Source: Montifringilla adamsi
Taxonomy: Eukaryota; Chordata; Aves; Passeriformes; Passeridae
Direction of reading: 5' to 3'
Assembly (NCBI GenBank): GCA_017590115.1
Contig: JAGGNK010011003.1
Location: 2,368,558-2,432,557, forward strand
DNA: 64,000 nucleotides
The position numbers were made by a program, and so were the translations under genes. This document shows, one piece after another, positions 1 through 10,686 of the stretch; the stretch's first letter is position 1, and each line of letters starts with the position of its first letter. The notes beneath the pieces are model-generated. The model saw only the letters and a list, made by a program, of their open reading frames with translations, was not told the origin of the DNA and did no database searches.

Positions 1-118
1 GAACATTTCCAGGAATGGAGCAGCCACAGTGGCTCTGGGCATCCTGTGCCAGGGCCTCACAACCCTCACAGGGAAGAATTTCTTCCTAATATCTAATCTC
101 AACCCACTCTTTATCAGT
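1..118 (-). repeat. CR1 LINE 3'-end fragment
   Basis: The plus strand reads as the reverse complement of the 3' part of a chicken-repeat-1 LINE: a block on 'summary of losses' style wording is absent, but the diagnostic stretch around 50-105 (gggcctcacaaccctcacag followed by a 'gaagaatttcttcctaatat' segment) is the usual avian CR1 sequence. The copy is truncated by the window edge. It lies in the presumed intron 2 of the first esterase gene. Assignment is from memory of the CR1 consensus and not from an alignment. Confidence 0.7.
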
Positions 119-1508
119 TTCATCAATTTAATTTTTTTTAAGTCAGCAAACACATGAATAAAGGAGACTGAGTTGCTAAAACCGACTTTGATTTCCAGAA
201 GAGTCTCCTAAAGAAGGCTACACACCCATGACACAAGAGGGAAGGTCTTTCATTTGGATTACAGCTGACGGAACAACAGAAAAAAGATGGGTTATGGGAA
301 GTTCCTGTGTGATTCCTCTAAGGAGATCTGTACTGGGATCAGTGTTAATCAATTCATTCTATCAATTTATTCAAACAGAAAAGATGGTGCAAGGTGATGT
401 GGTATTAAATCCTCTGAGGGTCATAAATGGATGGCTGAAAAACTGCAGAATGTCTTTATGACAGCAGAGGATCAGACAATAAAATGACAGGAGAAATGGC
501 ATGTAGAGAAGTCAAACTGATGAACAGAGCATTCTGACCTTATAAATGAAGCAACGGACTCCTAGCAGGAGCAGGAAGGAGGTCTTGGGACTATGGTAGG
601 AAGTTACCTGAAATTGTTGATATAGTGCACAGTAGCAGTCAAAAAGCAAACAAAACACTAGCAATTATTAGTAGGAAAGGAAAGACAAAAGAGGAAACTT
701 TTTAATGTCACTGTAATAAATCCATGGTGTATCTGAATACAGTATAGTGCTTATAGTTCTGTTTCCCACTCCTCAAAAATGATAAAGCAGTACTGGAAAG
801 ACTTGGAGAGGCTGCCTAGGTGAGAAAAGTGCTTCTGTGCAGAGAATATGTGAATGAACTATGACTCTTCAGGCTGCAAAAGGTGCATAAAGACAGATAC
901 ACTGAGTACAAAATCATGAGAAGCAAGAGAAGTTAAACAGGGAAGGATTTATCCACCATTTCTTACAGTACAAGAATTCCACCATGTGGAAGCAGCTATG
1001 AAAGGAGCAACTAGAAATGGCTCTTCAGACCTTTGTAAGCATGTGAGAGAACTCCTCTTTGCACAAAGCTGTTATAGTTAAGATTAAAAACAAGTGGTTT
1101 GGATAATTCACACAAGAAATGCTAATCAAGGGCCCTAGGTATAAAGACAGCTTCTCTCTCAGGAGTGCTCTGAGCCTCAAATTCCTGTATGCTCCTTATT
1201 CCTGTTTGTCCTCAGCTTACATTCTCCTTAGACACCTTTTGTTGACCACCAGGTGAGATATGAGACCACCCAGACAGATTTCTGGGTTTCCCCAGTATCA
1301 CCATCCTTACACGCTTGTGTAATGCCCTGAGAGCCACTGGCCAACAGAAAATGTATTAAATGTGTAAAGACCACATTCCATAGCACAAGTTCCTTACCAG
1401 TCTCATTTTGCAGTTCCTTCCACGTAGCACATGTTCAGGAATCTGTATTTTCATTTCAAAAGGACATTTGATTTTTAAATCATAATTTTTGCTAAACTTT
1501 TTCTCTAG
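119..1508 (+). other. Presumed intron 2 of AADACL4-like gene A
   Basis: I looked here for the exon that carries the HGGGW motif and for an N-terminal anchor exon and found neither on the plus strand. The stretch is therefore either the 3' part of intron 2, with exons 1 and 2 left of the window, or the flank of a 5'-truncated gene. A small open frame at 228-461 resembles no family I know and has no splice context. No other repeat or RNA gene was recognised. Confidence 0.45.
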
Positions 1509-1572
1509 GAGCCTTTGAAAGAGTATGCCGCTATATGGCCAAAAAATGCAACTCAGTGGTTGTGTCTGTTGG
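1509..1572 (+). CDS. AADACL4: Gene A exon 3
   Basis: This 64-nt linker exon begins after a ctctag acceptor and ends before a gtaagt donor. It encodes AFERVCRYMAKKCNSVVVSV plus split codons at both ends (phase 1 in, phase 0+2 nt out). The same length and phases are found in exon 3 of genes B, C and D. Confidence 0.85.
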
Positions 1573-2678
1573 GTAAGTGCTATTTTGCCAGAGAAGTATT
1601 TATGGGAATACAGCTCTCAGTCGAAACTCTTCTGAAAAATATGCTGAAAATATCTACTCTTTTAGATTACATCCCTATTTTTCTCTTAAACCTTTCATTT
1701 ACTATAGAAATATGCTTATAGACAACATATTCTAAAATAGCTGTAGCATCATTAGTTTGGCCTTCCAATCTACATTAGTTAAACCCAAATATAATCTTTA
1801 AAATTAGGAAAAAAAGTCTGCATAGCTACCACAGCAACTGCAAACAACACAAATTGAATGTTTATGACTCCACTGACAATAACCACAGTCTTTGACATTT
1901 CAGGTACCGTCTGGCTCCTGAACATCCCTACCCAGGGCAATATTTTGACTGTCTCAGTGCCACCTTATACTTCATGAGGAATTTAGAAGAATATCACGTG
2001 GATCCTGGTCGCATCATCATTAGTGGTGACAGCTGTGGAGCTAATTTTGCTACTGTTATTTGCCAAATACTGCTAAATTACAGAGATCTGCCAAAAGTAC
2101 GTGCTCAGGTCCTACTTTACCCAGGACTCCAGGGGCTGGATTTCCACTTGCCCTCCTACCAGCAGAACGCTTTCGTCCCCATGTTGTCCCGGAAGATGAT
2201 CGTCTACTTCTGTTTTCGTTACCTTAACAGAAAACCCACATTTTGGAAAGATGTTCTACAAAACTGCCATGTTCCTGATAGTATGAGACACCAGTATAAA
2301 AAATGGGTAAGTGCTGACCTTATTCCTGAAGAATTTAAGGTTAGAGGCTACGTACCACCAAAACCTGCATCATATAAAGCTGAAGTCCATGAAGCTGTCA
2401 AAGAAATTTTAGCAATAACATTTTCCCCACTTTTAGCTGAAGATTCCATTATTTGCCAGCTCCCCGAGTCCTACATTGCCACCTGTGAGTTTGATGTGTT
2501 GAGGGATGATGGTCTGTTATACAAGAAGAGACTAGAGGAAAATGGTGTTCGAGTGACTTGGTATCATTGTGAGAATGGCTTCCATGGAATTTTAGCCTTT
2601 TTTGGCTATGGGATTTTTTCCTTTTTATCTGGAAATAAGATAATGGACAGTATTGTGAATTATATAAACAGTTTATAG
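1509..2678 (+). CDS. AADACL4: AADACL4-like esterase, gene A (5' part outside window)
   Basis: Arylacetamide deacetylase-like serine hydrolase of the hormone-sensitive-lipase (HSL) family. Family members are type II membrane proteins with the catalytic domain in the ER lumen, and they hydrolyse ester or amide bonds. Only exon 3 (1509-1572) and exon 4 (1904-2678) are in view, giving about 278 residues. The terminal exon keeps the triad: Ser in GDSCGAN (codon 2031-2033), Asp in CEFDVLRDDG (2493-2495) and His in NGFHG (2583-2585). The nucleophile motif differs from the GDSAGGN of the three downstream copies, but G-x-S-x-G is intact. Base composition is AT-richer than the homologous exons of genes B-D, and no long identical block is shared with them. 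Exons 1 and 2 are not found in positions 1-1508. No frameshift or stop is seen. Exact relation to mammalian AADACL4 versus AADACL3 cannot be settled by eye. Confidence 0.85.
1904..2678 (+). CDS. AADACL4: Gene A exon 4 (terminal, catalytic domain)
   Basis: Starts after a tttcag acceptor with the codon of YRLAPEH and ends at a TAG stop (2676-2678). Its 775 nt match exactly the terminal exons of B, C and D. It carries the nucleophile, acid and histidine of the triad. The C-terminal 30 residues are hydrophobic and aromatic (FFGYGIFSF region), as in the family. Confidence 0.9.
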
Positions 2679-4893
2679 AAGTATTTTTCAGAAGAAAGAT
2701 GCAAGTCACGCAGTATCTTTTGCAAGGAATATAAACACCTTGATTTATGGTTTGGATTTGGACTAAATTTTGTAGTTTTTGATTTCTGCTTCTGTAGTCA
2801 CTCTCAAACAAATACTAAGATGATTTGAACTGCCACCATTCTAGAAAGTATTCTTGTAAAAACACACCAGTAAGACCGACATGAAAAAGGCAAGGCACCT
2901 AGCACATCCTGTTTCACTAAAACTATAGCAATTCCAGTATCTTTGCATGGCTGGCACACACTGAAGGCAAGAGACAAGAATCTCCATGAAGATTTTTCAA
3001 CAGCCCAGAAATGCTGAAGACAACAACTGAGGTCTGCTTTGGCCCTTGTGACAGACAGGAGGTGCTGATGGTATCAGATGGAGAACTCAGCTTCTATGAA
3101 GTCTTACAGCAGACAGTGAAATTGCAGCCATTAATTTAATTTCCAGGTTTAGTCTCTACAAAAACTACACTGCTCCAGAAATAGGGAAGTCAAAAAGAAG
3201 GCTGCTGTCTGTAGCAGAAATCCTAAACTGGCACTAGCATGAATTTGATTTTGTTTGTGATCGGAGAAATGATGTTTCATTTTGGAACTTCATTCTCAAA
3301 CTGGAATCCCTGAACTTCAATGAGTGTGTGGTTGTCAGAGAAGTGCAGAGGTGAGACTTTTCCATAACCCTTTTTTTCTTTCAAGATTATCTTATGTTCA
3401 AGGCTACCTGTTCTGCTGTATTGAAAAAATTCTGAAAATCATGTAAAGAAGGCAGAGAAGCACAGTTTTTACACATATTATCACTGTAATGCTATGGTGA
3501 TTCTGTGATGCTTTCGACAACAACAAAATAAAAAACTAGCACTGCAAATATTTCTGTTATAAGAGTGAGAGTTACATTTGCTAAACACACACTGCCTGAT
3601 GAACCCAACAGAAACCCCCCTCCTGTGGTGAAAGGAACAACACAACACAGGCAGGCAGAGGCCACAATCCTGCTGCTTTTATCTGGCCACATCTGTGCTG
3701 TGGTCAGTAATTAACCTACCAAACAACTGGATATAACCACACTGTGCTATAACTGTGAAAACACAATACAAACTGAAAGTCCACAAACACCACTGGATGG
3801 ACTATTTTTTTTCAAATCTGGGCTTTTGCTGATTTTTGAAACAAGATTTCCTTCTACTTCAGAATATTTTATGATGACCATGTGCCCTATTAAAAACACT
3901 CAACTTCCCACTAGAGAAATTTTGTAACTAAAATGACACGGTACTTTCCCCCATCACTTATAACTTGACTTTACAACAACAACATCAAACACCAAACAAA
4001 AAAAACCCCAACACCCCCCCCAATGCTACCTAATAAAGATTTTTTACCCCTTTTCTTTCCCCGTGAACTTGCAATTTATATGTTCTGACATCCTAGCTGC
4101 AGACTTAGATTTACAATTAATTCATTTGCATCATTTAAAGTACACCTTCTCTACATTAGCACAGTCCTGCTCCTCAGCAAGAACAAGATAAAGCAGTTTG
4201 GTTCAGAACTCTTTAATCACTGGTTATCTTAAGTTATTCTAAGCTGTATTTGTTGCACATAGAGCTACTGAAAGTTACCTGCAACAGGGGTCACCTAGCC
4301 ATGAATCAGTCAACCTCCTGTGGCTTTTTAAAAGCATGTTCTTCTGTTAGAAGAGAGCACAAATACTAAAAAGAACTGAGATTTGGGTAATGACAGAATT
4401 TTCTAAGTGCATCTTTCCAACGAGCACTGGTGACAATCCCTTTGGCCCTTCTGAGTGACAATCATCACCTGCAGGTTCCCACTCCCGAGGAAACTCTTCA
4501 GATGGGTGTTTCATAGTGTCACAAACTCAGCACACATATGCCCTCTGTCCATTTTCCACCTCCAACTAATTTAATACTAATGCTGTTCATTCGTAGCACT
4601 CTTCTCCCAGCTAAGCACTGGTTTTTTGCAAAAATTCCAAAATGCTGCTGGCATAGATCTACTAACAAATCAAGGACTTTGACCAGCTTATCTTTTGTGA
4701 GATAACAGGAATGGGGGGGAAAGAAAGTGGGAGAGGGAAAGATACCCGCTAATATATTTGTGAAAGGGAGAAGAAAGGTTTTTACTGGAGCAAACAAAGA
4801 ACAGGAAGATTAACAAAGAATCAGGAAGTAACTAGACAAATATATATTGGAAAGTCAAATCAAAGACATGTCAGATCACTGCAGTTCAGTAAA
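2679..4893. other. Intergenic spacer between genes A and B
   Basis: About 2.2 kb with no convincing exon. The first part should hold the 3' UTR of gene A. No canonical AATAAA was found immediately after the stop; an AATATAAA-like element near 2729 is the closest candidate. A C/A-rich low-complexity run lies around 3975-4022. No known repeat or RNA gene was recognised. Confidence 0.5.
4841..4847 (+). promoter_or_regulatory. Possible TATA element of gene B
   Basis: A tatatat run sits 47-53 bases before the first ATG of gene B. That would place transcription start near 4870 with a very short 5' UTR. The call rests on sequence and spacing only, and the element could be chance in AT-rich DNA. Confidence 0.25.
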
Positions 4894-5070
4894 ATGGCAG
4901 TTGTACTCACAGTGCTGGTGTTATTCTTAGCTGGTTTTCTTGCTTCATTTATATTGTTGGTCATAGGAGCAATTAATTTTGATATTTCCAACTCAGAAAT
5001 TCCTCCTGGAGTGAATCAGCCTGCAAAGCTCCGAATCATTCATATAATTTTAATATGCACAGCTGTGGTG
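4894..5070 (+). CDS. AADACL4: Gene B exon 1
   Basis: Fifty-nine codons from ATG to a gtaagt donor, phase 0. It encodes a single hydrophobic anchor, a short DISNSE spacer, the family motif IPPGVNQPAKLR and a second hydrophobic run. The first in-frame ATG is used; length equals that of gene C exon 1. Confidence 0.9.
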
Positions 5071-8000
5071 GTAAGTGAACCTGGTGTGATTTTTGGGGGA
5101 AGAACAGAGAACCTGTAGATTTTAAACTTACTCCCATGCTAGAAGCCTGCATGGAATTATGTTCTGGAGAGGAGAGCAGGGCATTGCTGTCATGCTGCAT
5201 GTTTTATTGAGCTGAGTGTTGCTAAAGAAACTTTTGCCAGACTTCTGACACTGCACTGCTCTAATCCAGTCCTGCCCAGCTCTATCTTAGGTGGTACCTA
5301 AATGCTGCCTTAACATAAGTGTGTGAAAGTCTGACTGTGCTTCTGCCCTGACTCGAGCTGACCTAGCAATGATTTGATTTATAATGTTTATCCAGGTACG
5401 ATCATTTGTATTTCCATTCTTGGTTCAGATGTCTCTGGCTTGTGCTTTCAAGATTTTGTGGGCATGGGGATGAGAATTCTGTATTTATTTTGAATATGCA
5501 GTGAGAAGCTGAACATTTCAGAATTGACCTTGGGAAGGAAAAGTTTGTCACACAAGTGACAATATTAGGTAACATTGCCCAAGAGGAGCTGAAGGAATTC
5601 TTCTGCCCAAAGCACATTTATATAACTCCTGTAGCAACTAAGCAGGATTGTCTGATGGGAATGAGGGGCTCTGACCAGCCCAGCTTCTCCAGGTGAAGCA
5701 GCTTGTAAAAGCGTGGGAAGGTAATCAGTCTCCAAGAGCAGCACTCAGCATCTGGTGAGCTCTGCTGACAGAGGAACTCACTGAATCACAGGTATTTCTA
5801 TGTAATGATAGGTGTAGAGATTCCCTGATGAGACATGGCATTAGACAGGAGGTAACAGAGGTTGTGCATATATTTACTAAATTAATTTAATGGAATATCT
5901 GCAAAGATAAACAAGCTATTTAAAATTTAAGAAGGAAAACAAAGAGAAAAAAATTCTCTGTCAGAAATATTCTAGATTATGGTCAACCACAATAAAGAAT
6001 GCTAGATATATATTTTCATGCTTTAGCTGCATAGAAGTTGTAATTAGAGATTACATCACTTAAGCAGCTGGAAAAGCAAGTTCTCTTTTAATCATCAATC
6101 CACTGCCCACCATAAACCAGCATTGCATGCTGCAATGTAAGCAACACAGGGTGAAAGAAAACAAACAAGTTGAATGTAAAAGTTAGAATATCCTTGGTAT
6201 TGTTCCATTCCTGCTAGGAAAATAGCAAATACAAAATAATAAATCATTTTATCATACAACTGGAGACACTAAGACTAGTTTCTGTAAAAAATTAAAATCA
6301 ATACATTGCAAAATGTCTTAGTTTCTTCAAGAAATCTTTCCCCAAGATCAGGCATGGAGAATATTATAAATATCTGGAATTGCTGAAAAAAGGCCTTTTG
6401 TAAATAAATATATTGAGAATCTGATGATATGCCTTTTATTTATGCAATGTTATGTTGGAGCACTAGCTCTGATTTGTATAAATTTTCTGGTACCTGGCAT
6501 GAATATCCCTATGGCACAGAGAATGAACAGAAGTTCATTCCTACTAAATATGTCAGGATCTTCTTGTCAGTGCATGGCACACATAAGTGAGACTTAGGAA
6601 ATGGATCAAAAAGCAATTATCAAACATATTCTTAACTTAGTCAACTCTACTTTGGGCAAGTGCCTGTACCATGAAAATCAGCACTAGAATAATAATCTTT
6701 TGCTATGTTTCCACATCATCTGGGGGGGAAGGATAGAATAACCAGTGAAAACTAAACTTGCTTTCAATGTTAGGTAAGGGACCTGCTGAGGAAGCAGAGG
6801 ATTCCATCTCACCAGTCTGTTAATGTTGCATTGTTTGGGGTTCTGTTCTTCATTCATGTAACCCTCTCATAAGCCCTCCTGATGCTGCTGTTACTTGTTC
6901 AGTTTTCTCCTATACCTGTACAACTACTCATTAGTTTATTACTGCACTAAAAATACATGACTTAGGCACCATGAGTTTACTGTCCACACAGTTCCTTTCT
7001 TTGGAAAATACAGGGTCTCTCGAGTGAGCTCTCTGTTCTCTTTGCCTTTGAACAGGGAAAGATTTTGGAAAACTTTGGCATCTGCACTCAGGTGAGCTTT
7101 GTGCGGTACATGCAAGGAAGAAAGACTCTGGGGGCAGACCCAAAGCTCTTCATCAAGGATCTGTGGTTTGAGAAAGTGCCTGTAAGGCTCTACCAGCCTA
7201 AGGCTCCATCTGCCAGCCAAAGGAGAGGAGTTGTGTTTTTTCACGGAGGAGGATGGGTATTTGGAAGTCTTGGTAAGATATCTACCAGAAATATTACAGT
7301 TAAAGAACTACATACTTAACAAATAGTAAAGTTGGTTGTTTCTTGATCTGCAGCAGTTGCAAACTTTGAATATAACCACAGATTCAATCTTGTAATTGTT
7401 GCTGCCAGAAGAAGGCATCTTCTGTGGATCACATGGTTTTTCTTACAGGACAATGATATAAGGGGAAAAAATACTGAAATAGGAAGATGAGGAGGTACAT
7501 CCTCATCTTTGTAGGAAGCAGCAGGGAAAAGTAGAGAGCATTTCCTTCTTGAAATTATTTAATTTCTCTAATAGATAACATCTCTTCTCTGGTGAGAAAA
7601 TGCAGCTCAACCTAAAATCAAACTCCACCAAATCTCTTCCAGAGACCCACGAAGAGCTGTGCCGCTTTATTGCCAGAGAAAGTGAATCTGTGGTTGTATC
7701 TGTGGGGTGAGTCTTTGCTCATGCTGATTCTGAGAGATTATTTCCTATAGTGTAAATATCACCTCCTGTCCCCTCAGACATAGCAACAATCTGCCTCAGA
7801 GAAATGTCTCTGTGAGATTTCTCAAGTATGTGATTTACAACTTCATTTGCTGTTGCTTGGAGACACTGAAGACTCACTTGGGCTGTTTTCACTGTCTGAT
7901 TACATCACAAATTACACTTTGGAATATCTAGCTGGAAAATGAAGTTTTGAATGAATATTTTGAAATTCCAAACTCAAAACTGATTGTAAACAGATAGTAA

Positions 8001-9222
8001 GCTAAATGATCTCCTTAACACTTATCCAAGGAAAGCCTGCTTGATGGTTAGAGAAGCACAGTGTGAATGACAAGCTAATACATTATCAAAATACTGTCAT
8101 AATGGTTTGGATTACAAGGCTATGTAACATAACTTTATGTAACAAAGATACAATTTGTATGAAAACCCATGAAAAACTGAAGTAGAAAGTGACTAAATGA
8201 TTGTCAATAAAACCTACACTTAGTTGGCAGCTGAGTACTCCTGTGTTGTTAAAGACCTAAGAGACATAAATAAACAGATGATATCATAACAAAATAATCT
8301 GCACCACTTAATCTTACTGATGGAGACAATTATGGAGACAATTAAAACTCTGAAGAAATTAGGGTGTTCCTGGATGCAGGAACCAGGACTTCAGCAATAT
8401 ATTTAAATCTTGTATTTCCCTCTCTTCCACTTGTCTCCGTGTCCCAGGTACCGTTTAGCCCCCGAGCACAAATACCCCGCCGCGTACGAAGACTGTCTGA
8501 ACGCCACCCAGCACTTCCTGCAGCACCTGCAGCACTACGGCGTGGATCCTGCCCGGGTCACTGTCTGCGGGGACAGTGCTGGGGGCAACCTGGCAGCTGC
8601 TGTCAGCCAGACCCTGGCAGGCAGGTCAGACCTCCCCAGACTCCGTGCTCAGATCCTCATCTACCCCGGCCTGCAGGCACTGGACTTCAATTTGCCATCC
8701 TACCAACAAAATCGGGGAGTCCCTCTGCTGTTCCGGGAACGTGCTGCTTTCTACATGTTGCAGTATCTAAATGGAAATGCAACAAAACTGGAAGAGGTCT
8801 TGGAAGGTTCCCATATTCCTGTAGATATTAAATTTAAGTATAAAAAGTGGGTGAGTCCAGACAACATCCCTGAGGAATTCAAGGTCAGAGGCTACAAACC
8901 ACGTGTGCTACTTGACTGCACAACTGAAGTTTTTGAGACAGTGAAGAGATTCTGTGAGCCCACGCTGTGCCCACTGCTGGCTGAAGACAAAATTATCCAG
9001 CAGCTGCCAGAAACTTTCATCCTGACCTGCGAGTACGACGTGCTGCGGGACGATGGCTTGCTGTACAAGAAGAGGCTGGAGGACAATGGGGTTCGAGTGA
9101 CCTGGTACCACCTTGAGGATGGATTCCATGGAATCATAAACTCATTTAGTAGTGACTGGTTGTCATTTCCAGCTAGAAAAAGGGGCCTTGACAATATTGT
9201 GAATTTTCTAAGAAGCTTATAG
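4894..9222 (+). CDS. AADACL4: AADACL4-like esterase, gene B (4 exons, 410 aa)
   Basis: Predicted ER-anchored serine esterase of the arylacetamide deacetylase/HSL family. Exons: 4894-5070, 7056-7272, 7643-7706 and 8448-9222, all GT-AG, summing to 1,233 nt (410 residues; human AADACL4, as I recall it, is about 407). Residues 1-25 form a hydrophobic signal anchor with no charge. The conserved IPPGVNQPAKLR follows, then the oxyanion-hole HGGGW at 122-126. The nucleophile is Ser196 in GDSAGGN, the acid Asp350 in CEYDVLRDDG, and His380 in DGFHG. The start is the first ATG after an AT-rich upstream region. Introns are 1,985, 370 and 741 nt. Two parts of exon 4 are identical to gene C (8439-8746 and 8995-9135), while the segment between them is clearly different and AT-richer. 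Substrate is unknown. An intact gene is well supported; expression is not shown. Confidence 0.93.
7056..7272 (+). CDS. AADACL4: Gene B exon 2
   Basis: Flanked by a gaacag acceptor and a gtaaga donor; 217 nt, 72 codons plus one base. Contains DPKLFIKDL and the oxyanion-hole motif HGGGWVFGSL at its end. Intron 1 before it (5071-7055) holds no recognised repeat or gene. Confidence 0.92.
7643..7706 (+). CDS. AADACL4: Gene B exon 3
   Basis: Sixty-four nt between a cttccag acceptor and a gtgagt donor. It encodes THEELCRFIARESESVVVSV with split codons at both edges, matching the linker exon of the other copies. Confidence 0.9.
8448..9222 (+). CDS. AADACL4: Gene B exon 4 (catalytic domain)
   Basis: Begins YRLAPEHKYPA after a gtcccag acceptor and ends at TAG (9220-9222). 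The first 299 nt are GC-rich and identical to gene C. From 8747 the composition drops abruptly and the sequence diverges (for example the IKFKYKKW stretch), then identity returns from 8995 to 9135. All triad residues are present. Confidence 0.93.
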
Positions 9223-9317
9223 CAACATTTTTCTTTGTTTCTGTAATAACTGCCAAATTTCTGTGGTCTTTTATGCTTCTAAATTCCATATAAGAAGTTC
9301 ATATAGGACAATTTGTT

Positions 9318-9323
9318 AATAAA
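9318..9323 (+). promoter_or_regulatory. Candidate polyadenylation signal of gene B
   Basis: Canonical AATAAA 96 bases after the gene B stop codon, in AT-rich sequence. It is the first such hexamer downstream and would give a short 3' UTR of about 120 nt. Confidence 0.6.
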
Positions 9324-9867
9324 CATTTATGTCAGTGTGATCACCATAAAAGACATTTCAAGAATAGTTTCTTTTACTGCTGTTTGAAGTAGTGCATGCG
9401 CAGCCTGCCTATTTTAATAATCTCTTTGGACTAGACACTTGTCCAGTACAAGTGCTGCTCTCTCAGTACCTGAAAAAGATGCAGTAAAATTTTAAGCCAA
9501 CATCTGGTCTGACCTCTTTTATTCAATTACAGTTGACAATTTCATTCTTCCTACAAGTGTGTGTTTTGGCAAAGGAGAAAGACACTGTCACTACAGTGCT
9601 ATAATTAACAGCCTGTACTCTCTGCTACACGTAGCACCTGAGTTTAAGAGTCCCATTTTGAAGATGTCTGTGGGTGAGGTAACCAGTATTTTATACTCAA
9701 AAAAAATGAAGTCACATTAGTTAACTTGACTTTTAGAAATGTAACTGTTCGCAACACAAATACTCTATTGACAGCTTTGTTTAAATTACAATGGGAAAAA
9801 TGCTTTCAGTGTTTCCTTGTGTTTATCAAACATATGTGTATACTGAAAAACTTGTTATACTGCTTGA

Positions 9868-9988
9868 ATAGAATCCTGGAATCACAGAATGGTTTGGATA
9901 GGAAGGAGCATTAAAGCTCATCTCATTCCAAAGCCCTGCCATGGGCAGGGACACCTAGTCTAGCCAAGGTTGCTTCAAGCCCCAGATA
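9868..9988 (-). repeat. CR1 LINE 3'-end fragment
   Basis: On the plus strand the sequence runs from 'gaatcacagaatggtttgga' through 'ccctgccatgggcagggaca' to 'ggttgcttcaagcccc'. This is the reverse complement of the CR1 3' terminus. It lies between genes B and C. Only the last hundred-odd bases of the element are present, as is usual for 5'-truncated LINE copies. Confidence 0.85.
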
Positions 9989-10509
9989 ATCTAACAAAAT
10001 AGGACTGATGCATTTACTTTTGCAGAGTCTGTTACTTGCCTTTTGCCCCCCACCTCTCCCTTCTTCCCATTTTCTTTTCTAAATGTCCCTGTTAAAGGTA
10101 TGTATCCCAAACCATGTAAAGCATGCCCACAATGCAGGAAGTGAATGTCCCGGCTGCAGATCAGTTGCAAGGGATAATTTAATCTGCTGGCTCTCTGTCA
10201 TAGACTAGAACTTCATTCAGGACTCAGCTTCAGTCTCTGAACACTCACTGTTATCATCCACAATCCAAGAATTCCGTATTCAATACCAGACCCTTTATCA
10301 ATCCCACAATTACCATAAACAGGAAATTAAACACATTGACTCTTCTCCAATGTGATAACTGCTTGCACATTGCACAACATTTCCAAGGACTTTAAATTGA
10401 GCAACACCTGAGAGATCTCTTGCAACTGGGACTGCTCCAGGCCTTGCTGTTACCTGAAAAAGCCAATTAACAGATAGATGTGAAGACACATCACCTCTGG
10501 ATACGTGAA

Positions 10510-10686
10510 ATGGCATTTTTTTATCTACTGCCAGTGATACTGCTAGTGATTTTTGTTGCTTTGTTCATATCAACAATCATAAGAACAATTCAAACTGAGT
10601 ATGCCAATTGCAGCATCCCTCCTGGAGTGAGCAGTCCCGGAAAACTGCGACTTATTGTTGCTGCTTTGATTGTTACATCTACTCTG
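10510..10686 (+). CDS. AADACL4: Gene C exon 1
   Basis: Fifty-nine codons, ATG to a gtgagt donor, phase 0. Encodes MAFFYLLPVILLVIFV and the conserved IPPGV-S-SPGKLR element. The sequence is AT-rich, in sharp contrast to exon 2 one kilobase downstream. Confidence 0.88.

Larger units (their letters stand above)
9224..10509. other. Intergenic spacer between genes B and C
   Basis: About 1.3 kb. It holds the 3' UTR of gene B, one CR1 remnant (listed separately) and the unassigned promoter region of gene C. A CCAAT sequence lies near 10461, about 45 bases before the gene C start. No other gene or RNA was recognised. Confidence 0.5.

Noticed and set aside
228..461. 77-codon frame near the left edge
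   Set aside because: No family resemblance, and it is not in a position or phase to be exon 2 of gene A.
8364..8831. Long alternate-frame reading frame over the 5' half of gene B exon 4, repeated in C (13584-14003) and D (19008-19412)
   Set aside because: It is the +1 shadow of the GC-rich converted block. Its conservation simply follows from the identity of the DNA, and it breaks down outside the block.
10480..10509. Ten-codon extension of gene C exon 1
   Set aside because: It begins at GTG; the first ATG at 10510 gives a 59-codon exon identical in length to gene B.
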